Source: Christensenella sp. UBA2853
Lineage (GTDB): Bacteria; Bacillota; Clostridia; Christensenellales; Aristaeellaceae
Direction of reading: 5' to 3'
DNA length: 27,586 nt
NCBI GenBank assembly: GCA_002350845.1
Contig: DEFL01000066.1
Location: 1-27,586, forward strand
Positions 22,690-27,586 of the stretch are shown here, piece after piece. The position numbers and the translations under genes are program-made. The notes below the pieces were generated by a model. It made no database searches and was not told the DNA's origin. It saw only the letters and a list, made by a program, of their open reading frames with translations. Within the stretch, counting starts at the first letter, position 1. Every line of letters starts with the position of its first letter.

Positions 22690-23614
22690 AAAGAAAAAGG
22701 GTTTGTTTGCACGCCTGTTTCATGGCCTTGGGAAAACCAGGGACAATATGACGGAAAAAGTCGATACGCTGGTAAGGGAAACCAGAAAAATCGATGATGA
22801 TTTCTACGATGAGCTGGAAGACATTCTGATTCTGTCAGACTGCGGCATGAAAGCCACCATGAGCATGATGGATGAGCTCAGGGAGCAGGTCAAGGCACAG
22901 AAGGTCACGGATGCCGCTGTTGCACGGGACATGCTGAAAGAAATCATGGTCAAGGAAATGGACATTCCGCGTCCGCCGCTGAAATGGCCGATGGTGATGC
23001 TGATTGTCGGCGTCAACGGCGTAGGCAAGACAACCACGATTGGAAAGCTGGCACTGAGATTCCAGCAGATCGGCAGAAAAGTCATGCTGGCAGCCGGCGA
23101 CACCTTCCGCGCGGCAGCAGCGGAACAGCTGACCGTCTGGGCACAGCGGGCGAGGGTTCCGATTGTGAAGCATGAGGAAGGCGCGGACCCTGCAGCGGTT
23201 GTTTACGATGCGATTCAGTCGGCGAAAGCCAACGAAGCAGACCTGCTGCTGGTGGACACAGCCGGTCGTCTTCACAACAAGAAGAACCTGATGGACGAAC
23301 TGAACAAAATGCGCCGCGTGATTGACAGGGATTTCCCTGAAGCGGACGTGCGGTGCATTCTCGTTCTGGATGCTACGACCGGACAGAATGGTCTGGCGCA
23401 GGCGAAAGCGTTTAAGGAAGTCTGTGAGGTCGGGGGAATTATCCTGACCAAGCTGGACGGCACCGCCAAGGGCGGTATTGCGCTGGCCATCCGCCAGGAA
23501 CTGGATGTGCCGGTCTGGTATATTGGCGTCGGCGAAGGAATCGATGATCTGCAGCCCTTTGATGCCAGAGAGTTTATTAACGCGCTTTTTGGTGAAGGCA
23601 GTGAAAATGCCTGA
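22682..23614 (+). CDS. ftsY: Signal recognition particle receptor FtsY
   Basis: 310 residues from the ATG at 22682, with AGAAGGAAG in front, overlapping the mnmG stop by 8 bp. FtsY is the SRP54-type GTPase that docks ribosome-SRP complexes at the membrane. The N domain (about 1-95) is helical and starts with a basic stretch EKKKGLFARLFHGLGKTR that resembles a membrane-targeting helix. The long acidic A domain of Escherichia coli is missing, as usual in Gram-positives. G-domain motifs are GVNGVGKTTTIGK (110-122), DTFRAAAAEQL, DTAGRLHNKKNL and TKLDGTAKGG. It is co-transcribed with mnmG before it and a SpoU methyltransferase after it; smc or ffh, more usual neighbours, are not in the window. Confidence 0.96.
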   Translation: MSEKKKGLFARLFHGLGKTRDNMTEKVDTLVRETRKIDDDFYDELEDILILSDCGMKATMSMMDELREQVKAQKVTDAAVARDMLKEIMVKEMDIPRPPLKWPMVMLIVGVNGVGKTTTIGKLALRFQQIGRKVMLAAGDTFRAAAAEQLTVWAQRARVPIVKHEEGADPAAVVYDAIQSAKANEADLLLVDTAGRLHNKKNLMDELNKMRRVIDRDFPEADVRCILVLDATTGQNGLAQAKAFKEVCEVGGIILTKLDGTAKGGIALAIRQELDVPVWYIGVGEGIDDLQPFDAREFINALFGEGSENA

Positions 23615-23634
23615 GAAATGAGGAAGGTGAAAAC

Positions 23635-24369
23635 ATGCCCTCACTGAAACCCTATCGACAGGAGCTCGATTACGGATATGCGCCTGGATTTTTTCCGTCC
23701 ATGGAGTGTCTGATCAAGCGTCCTGAGTGTGCGCGAAGGGTTCTGCTGAACACGGAAGCGAAGGGGGATGCAGTTGAAAAACTCATCCGGCTGGCTGACG
23801 AACAGCATGTCAGGGTTGAAACGGCAGATAAGGTTCTGCGAGGCATTTCAGGGAAAGACAACTGTTATGCAGCGGTTGTTTTTGAAAAGCGTGAGCAGAA
23901 GCTTTCAGCAGACAGACCGCATATCGTGCTGCACCATCCCTCCGATGCCGGAAATGCAGGCACCATCATGAGGACTGCCTTGGGCCTTGGCTTTGAAGAC
24001 ATTGCGTTCATCCGCCCGTGTGTGGATGTGTTTGACCCGCATACGGTTCGCTCCAGCATGGGAAGCATTTTTTCTCTGAATATTCACATGTATGCAGATT
24101 TTGATGCATACCGTGCGGAATATCCGGAGCATACGCTGTTCCCGTTTATGCTGGATGCCTCCGTTCCTCTTTCTGATGTGATGGAACACGAACTGCCCAG
24201 TCCGTTCGCCCTCATTTTTGGCAATGAAGGAAGCGGACTTCCTCATGAATTCGCTTCTATGGGGCAGGCTGTACGCATTGAAAGCAATGAAAAGATCGAT
24301 TCTCTGAATCTTTCGATTGCTGCAGCCATCGGCATGTATGCTTTTTCCGGAAAAGCCTGCCTGCGGTGA
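23635..24369 (+). CDS. TrmH/SpoU family RNA 2'-O-methyltransferase
   Basis: 244 residues. SpoU-class enzymes transfer methyl from S-adenosylmethionine to a ribose 2'-OH in rRNA or tRNA, using a knotted fold. The N-terminal ~90 residues form a substrate-binding extension. The three SpoU motifs are HPSDAGNAGTIMRTALG (101-117), FGNEGSGLP (195-203) and SLNLSIAAAIGMY (about 223-235). AGGAAGG lies before the ATG, 20 bases past the ftsY stop, so it is third in the operon. The target nucleotide cannot be told from sequence. A G-rich hairpin overlaps its stop codon (about 24368-24391) and a strong terminator follows at 24429. Confidence 0.92.
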   Translation: MPSLKPYRQELDYGYAPGFFPSMECLIKRPECARRVLLNTEAKGDAVEKLIRLADEQHVRVETADKVLRGISGKDNCYAAVVFEKREQKLSADRPHIVLHHPSDAGNAGTIMRTALGLGFEDIAFIRPCVDVFDPHTVRSSMGSIFSLNIHMYADFDAYRAEYPEHTLFPFMLDASVPLSDVMEHELPSPFALIFGNEGSGLPHEFASMGQAVRIESNEKIDSLNLSIAAAIGMYAFSGKACLR

Positions 24370-24428
24370 GCAGGGGGAGACGCCCCTGTTCAGAGCATGA
24401 ACCGGTACAGAGCACATTGTTTTTTCCG

Positions 24429-24464
24429 ATCCGGAGCGCAGTACGCGCTCCGGATGCTTTTTTT
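24429..24464 (+). terminator. Terminator of the mnmG-ftsY-methyltransferase operon
   Basis: A perfect 11-bp stem ATCCGGAGCGC (24429-24439) / GCGCTCCGGAT (24445-24455) is followed by GC and seven T. The following stretch to 24572 holds no gene. Confidence 0.95.
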
Positions 24465-24572
24465 GTGCAGCAGACATTTCTGAGGTCACCTGCTCTTTTT
24501 CTTTAGTGAGGGGAAAATCAGAATGACGAAGGAGGAAATGGCGTAAAATTGCGAAAGTATGGAGGTTAACCC

Positions 24573-24601
24573 TTTTCAAACATCTCTAAATTGTGTATAA
24601 T
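24573..24601 (+). promoter_or_regulatory. Promoter of ireB
   Basis: TTTTCA (24573-24578), 17-bp spacer, TATAAT (24596-24601). Leader of about 30 bases to the ATG at 24638. Confidence 0.7.
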
Positions 24602-24637
24602 GAAAAAAACTTTGATCATGAGCAGGAGGTGGGTTCC

Positions 24638-24910
24638 ATGCAGGACCGCTTTAATACTACTAAATTGCAGCCAATTCAGGAGTCCGGAAATGAGGCCCAG
24701 GATATCCTTATGTATGTTTATGATGCTCTGCAGGCAAAAGGATATGATCCGATTACTCAGATGGTCGGCTATATAATTTCGGGTGATCCCACGTATATTA
24801 CAAGTTATAATTCTGCACGCAGCCTGATCTGCCGTCTTGAGCGGGATGAAATTCTGGAAGAGGTTGTCAGGTTCTATGTCAGACGGCATCTGGATTCCGA
24901 CGAGGGTTAA
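24638..24910 (+). CDS. ireB: IreB family regulatory phosphoprotein (UPF0297)
   Basis: 90 residues from the ATG at 24638 with GCAGGAGG upstream; an in-frame ATG at 24593 overlaps the -10 box. IreB is a small cytoplasmic dimer that is phosphorylated on N-terminal threonines by the PASTA kinase IreK/PrkC and affects cell-envelope stress and cephalosporin tolerance in Enterococcus. Visible family features are DILMYVYDALQAKGYDPI, QMVGYIISGDPTYI, NSARSLICRLERDEILEE and VRFYVRR. Two adjacent threonines (7 and 8) are candidates for phosphorylation. It usually precedes ruvX/yrrK and yrzB; here it stands alone between its own promoter and terminator. No kinase gene is in the window. Confidence 0.92.
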   Translation: MQDRFNTTKLQPIQESGNEAQDILMYVYDALQAKGYDPITQMVGYIISGDPTYITSYNSARSLICRLERDEILEEVVRFYVRRHLDSDEG

Positions 24911-24943
24911 GTTTCATGAAACCCGTCACATTCCAGTATCAGA

Positions 24944-24993
24944 TCAACAAAACGCAGTGAAGATCAAGATGATTTTCACTGCGTTTTTGTTGA
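24944..24993. terminator. Bidirectional terminator between ireB and the YitT-type gene
   Basis: Core arms AAAACGCAGTGAA (24949-24961) and TTCACTGCGTTTT (24975-24987), extendable on both sides by ATCAAC/GTTGAT with a bulge. T runs follow on the plus strand. Both neighbouring genes converge on it. Confidence 0.88.
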
Positions 24994-24998
24994 TGCGC

Positions 24999-25595
24999 TC
25001 AGACTGCCTTTCTTCTGAATCGCTGCATCAGACCGATGATTTCGCCTGAAAGCAGGACTGTCAGAAGCGACCAGACAATGCGCGAAAAAGAAATATAGGA
25101 AAGGGAGAGAAGAAGGACGCTCATGTCGCTGACAAAGTATACGATGCGGATGTCACATCCAAACCGCGAGGATAATCCCATCGCGATCGCATCATCACCG
25201 CTGGTTGCGCCGCCTGCGAGGACACACAAACCGGCACCGATGCCGACAAACAGCGCTCCTGCCACTGCGCACAGAAGCGGGGAAGTCAGAAGAAAAGGGA
25301 ACAGAGGGGCATAGGGTTCGACCATCAGATAAAAAACTGCATAGGCAGCACTGGCGACAGCGGAACGGATCAGGAACGGTTTTCCAAGCCTGGAAATGCC
25401 ATAGAGATAACACACAGCATTGAGCACGACACTTGAGATCGCAGGAGACAGGCCTGTCCAGTGAAACAGAAGCAGCGTCATGCCAAGTACGCCGCCCTCA
25501 GTGATCGGAGACATGGCATGAATATTGCAGATGCCGACGGCCTGAATCAATGCGCCGAGCAGCAGAATCGGAAGGTCGCGTTTCATCTTCTTCAC
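24999..25595 (-). CDS. YitT-type membrane protein (DUF161 only)
   Basis: 198 residues, with five or six membrane segments. The sequence MSPITEGGVLGMTLLLFHWTG and LAGGATSGDDAIAMGLS fits the duplicated membrane half of the YitT/DUF161 family. The C-terminal cytoplasmic DUF2179 domain of full-length YitT proteins (about 280 residues) is absent; the protein ends at RFRRKAV. The chosen GTG start at 25595 has GAAAGGG eight bases upstream; ATG 25586 is three codons further on. In-frame ATGs upstream lie at or before the predicted transcript start. YitT proteins are uncharacterised membrane proteins; transport is only assumed. It is a single gene facing ireB across a shared terminator. Confidence 0.78.
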   Translation of the reverse strand: MKKMKRDLPILLLGALIQAVGICNIHAMSPITEGGVLGMTLLLFHWTGLSPAISSVVLNAVCYLYGISRLGKPFLIRSAVASAAYAVFYLMVEPYAPLFPFLLTSPLLCAVAGALFVGIGAGLCVLAGGATSGDDAIAMGLSSRFGCDIRIVYFVSDMSVLLLSLSYISFSRIVWSLLTVLLSGEIIGLMQRFRRKAV

Positions 25596-25617
25596 ACAAT
25601 CAACCCTTTCGGTGACC

Positions 25618-25646
25618 ATTGTAACATGCCGCGGGAGGGAACGCAA
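25618..25646 (-). promoter_or_regulatory. Promoter of the YitT-type gene
   Basis: Minus strand: TTGCGT (25646-25641), 17-bp spacer, TACAAT (25623-25618). It argues for the GTG start at 25595, since upstream ATG codons would not be on the transcript. Confidence 0.5.
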
Positions 25647-25751
25647 AAACTGGAATGTAATAAATGGTACAAAGCCCGCCGAATCAAGGGATATAAGGAA
25701 AAAAGCCAACTTTCTTTTCGCTAAAGTCTTTCTTTTACGCTGTTGATAAGG

Positions 25752-25757
25752 TATAAT
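25752..25757 (+). promoter_or_regulatory. -10 box of the prs-GNAT operon
   Basis: TATAAT at 25752-25757, 42 bases before the prs start. No convincing -35 box is at 16-18 bp (T-rich sequence only). Confidence 0.5.
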
Positions 25758-25799
25758 CCATTATGGACTGCCGACTTTGCCATGAAAGAGGTTGTTGCG

Positions 25800-27017
25800 A
25801 TGAGCGATTTTGTCAGCACGTGGAATAAGGACACCTTTCTGACCTACCCTGTTGGACCGCTTGGACTGATTGCCATGCGGGGAACAGAAGAACTTGGCGA
25901 AAAGATTGACCGGTGGCTGATTCATTGGCGTGACCACGCCGATGCAACACTTCCCGGCGACATGTCGACGACACCCGGCGCGCAGCGTCAGGATTTTCTT
26001 GTGAAAACGGTCTGCCCGCGTTTCGGCAATGGTGAAGGCAAAGGCATGATCAAGGAAACCATTCGCGGCTATGATATTTATATTCTCTGCGATGTGGGTG
26101 CCTATAACTGTACCTATAAAATGTATGGCCAGGATGTCCCCATGGGACCGGATGAGCACTTCGCTGACCTGAAGCGCATCATTGCCGCCATGAACGGCAA
26201 GGCAAAGCGCATTAATGTCATTATGCCCATGCTGTATGAAGGCCGTCAGCATCGCCGGACCAGCCGTGAAAGTCTGGACTGTGCCATGATGCTGCAGGAT
26301 CTGATCCGCATGGGTGTGAGCAACATCATCACGTTTGATGCGCATGACCCGCGTGTCCAGAATGCGATCCCGACGGGCGGTTTTGAAAGCATCATGCCGT
26401 CCTATCAGGTGTTCAAGGCCCTGCTCAAGAAGGACAAAACACTTCAGATTGATAAGGACCATCTGATGATTGTTTCTCCTGATGAAGGCGCAATCGACAG
26501 AAATATTTTCTATGCTTCTGTTCTCGGTCTGGATATGGGCATGTTCTACAAGCGGCGTGACTATACCCGGATTGTCAATGGACGCAATCCGATCATTGCA
26601 CACGAGTATATCGGCGACAGCGTGGAAGGAAAAGACGTATTTGTTGCGGATGACATCATTTCCTCCGGTGAATCGGTGATTGATCTGGCCAGAGAATTAA
26701 AGGCACGCCATGCCAACCGCATTTTTGCCGCAGCGACCTTTGCTCTGTTTACCAATGGCATTGAGGAATATAACAAAGCTTACAAGGAAGGCATTATTGA
26801 CCGCGTGATTTCCACAAACCTGACCTACCGCCGTCCGGAACTCCGTGACGCGCCCTGGTTCGTGGAAGCGGACATGAGCAAATATATTTCCTATATCATT
26901 GCCACACTCAACCACGACCGTTCGCTGAGTGGACTGCTGAATCCCTATGATCGCATCCATCGCCTGCTGGATAAATATAACCTGGAGCAGAAAGCTTCTG
27001 GGATAAGGTTGGTTTAA
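25800..27017 (+). CDS. prs: Ribose-phosphate pyrophosphokinase (PRPP synthetase), long form
   Basis: 405 residues from the ATG at 25800 (AAAGAGG upstream), against about 315 for the usual enzyme. It makes PRPP from ribose-5-phosphate and ATP for nucleotide, His and Trp synthesis. Core motifs are present: MPMLYEGRQHRRTSRES (about 142-158, in place of PYFPYARQDR), NIITFDAHDPRVQNAIP (about 175-191), and the PRPP-binding loop VFVADDIISSGESVIDL (about 280-296). The extra length is mostly N-terminal (about 90 residues before the first core strand, including GPLGLIAMRGTEELGEKID) plus a C-terminal extension. Such long forms occur in some Clostridia and related gut anaerobes. It lies one base before a GNAT gene, probably co-translated. 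Identity is secure; regulation by ADP or phosphate is not predictable. Confidence 0.9.
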   Translation: MSDFVSTWNKDTFLTYPVGPLGLIAMRGTEELGEKIDRWLIHWRDHADATLPGDMSTTPGAQRQDFLVKTVCPRFGNGEGKGMIKETIRGYDIYILCDVGAYNCTYKMYGQDVPMGPDEHFADLKRIIAAMNGKAKRINVIMPMLYEGRQHRRTSRESLDCAMMLQDLIRMGVSNIITFDAHDPRVQNAIPTGGFESIMPSYQVFKALLKKDKTLQIDKDHLMIVSPDEGAIDRNIFYASVLGLDMGMFYKRRDYTRIVNGRNPIIAHEYIGDSVEGKDVFVADDIISSGESVIDLARELKARHANRIFAAATFALFTNGIEEYNKAYKEGIIDRVISTNLTYRRPELRDAPWFVEADMSKYISYIIATLNHDRSLSGLLNPYDRIHRLLDKYNLEQKASGIRLV

Positions 27018-27018
27018 T

Positions 27019-27519
27019 ATGGACAACGACTTCAGTATCCGGTCAGCAGCAGACGCTGACCGGGATGAACTCATCTCATTGAAACTGGATATCATGCACA
27101 GCCGATATCAGGGGTATCTTCCGGAAAAGAATCTGGAAAAGCTGGATAAGACCTATGTTGCCGGCATTGTTGACCAGTGGATGAAGAATCAGACTTACCG
27201 GGTTGGAATCCTGACGTCAGGAAAAGAAGCGCAGGGATACATCGTATGCGCACCTGACCCGGAACTGCAGGGATGGGGACTGATTATTGATGCCGGAGCA
27301 CGGCAGTCTGTATCCTGTGAAGGAACGGGCCAGATGTTTCACTGGGCCAACGAAATCCTTGATGGAAAAGGATGCAGGAAAACGCATATCTGGCTTCTTC
27401 AGGACAACCTGAGAGCACGATTCATGATCGAATCCTTTGGCTATAAGCCTCAAAAGGAAATGAAACTCATACAGGTAGCAGATTACACGATGACGGAAAG
27501 ACGGTATGTCTTCCCGTGA
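27019..27519 (+). CDS. GNAT-family N-acetyltransferase
   Basis: 166 residues, cytoplasmic. The layout fits the GNAT fold: FSIRSAADADRDELISLKLD at the start, a central strand pair YRVGILTSGKEAQGYIVCAP, and a C-terminal part HIWLLQDNLRARFMIESFGY, the usual motif-B pattern (LxxNxxARxFYExxGF). The motif-A acetyl-CoA loop (normally Q/RxxGxG/A) is unclear; CEGTGQMFHWA near 97-107 is the best candidate. It starts one base after the prs stop codon with a weak ribosome site, so translation probably depends on prs. Substrate unknown. No clear terminator follows in the last 67 bases of the window. Confidence 0.8.
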   Translation: MDNDFSIRSAADADRDELISLKLDIMHSRYQGYLPEKNLEKLDKTYVAGIVDQWMKNQTYRVGILTSGKEAQGYIVCAPDPELQGWGLIIDAGARQSVSCEGTGQMFHWANEILDGKGCRKTHIWLLQDNLRARFMIESFGYKPQKEMKLIQVADYTMTERRYVFP

Positions 27520-27586
27520 AATCAGAAAACTGCCGCGCAACGGTTTGATATGCTCCCTTCATAGAAGACAGAGAAAGAAAAAAACT

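Noticed and set aside
1..27586. tRNA, rRNA, CRISPR, riboswitch, transposon or prophage signals
   Set aside because: Scanning by eye found no conserved T-loop patterns, regularly spaced repeats, transposase motifs or known riboswitch cores; a tool search could still find a weak one.

Overview
The window looks like chromosomal DNA of a low-to-mid GC Gram-positive anaerobe (Bacillota, most likely class Clostridia, of the gut type). The basis is the gene set (DegV, DUF1836, IreB, UPF0340/YwlG, YitT, FtsK/SpoIIIE), AGGAGG-type ribosome binding sites, sigma-A promoters close to TTGACA-17-TATAAT, and a pectin-fragment phosphorylase. I see no rRNA, tRNA, CRISPR array, prophage or insertion sequence. 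About 20 genes are packed tightly and nearly every transcription unit ends in a recognisable hairpin terminator. No gene appears broken.

Left part (1-6108). An AraC-type regulator (minus) diverges from a two-gene operon encoding a GH105 unsaturated rhamnogalacturonyl hydrolase and a GH112 beta-galactoside phosphorylase. This looks like a small module for intracellular breakdown of rhamnogalacturonan-I or related galactosyl-rhamnose fragments. Next come a DUF1836 regulator (minus) and a DegV fatty-acid-binding protein (plus), expressed from back-to-back strong promoters with symmetric sequence around both -35 boxes.

Middle part (6245-18370), all on the minus strand. Read in the direction of transcription: a DUF3298-like secreted protein; an FtsK/SpoIIIE DNA translocase followed by a UPF0340 (YwlG) protein; then a five-gene ABC transporter operon. 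That operon starts from a perfect consensus promoter carrying a 17-bp palindrome between the -35 and -10 boxes. It encodes a DUF3798-like binding protein, a double-NBD ATPase, a permease with an extra external domain of about 355 residues, a second permease, and a small secreted protein that may have an OB fold. It ends in a strong terminator. This operon is the most unusual system in the window: the solute is unknown, and the large periplasm-facing domain on one permease is not expected in this family.

Right part (18371-27586). A secreted protein of alternating Ig-like (BIG2) repeats is followed by an mnmG-ftsY-SpoU methyltransferase operon. Then come a single-gene ireB unit, a convergent YitT-type membrane protein, and an unusually long PRPP synthetase closely coupled to a GNAT acetyltransferase.

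All family names come from reading protein motifs by eye; no database search was run. Where the longest reading frame lacked a ribosome binding site at its first codon, I moved the start to the codon that has one and say so in the entry.
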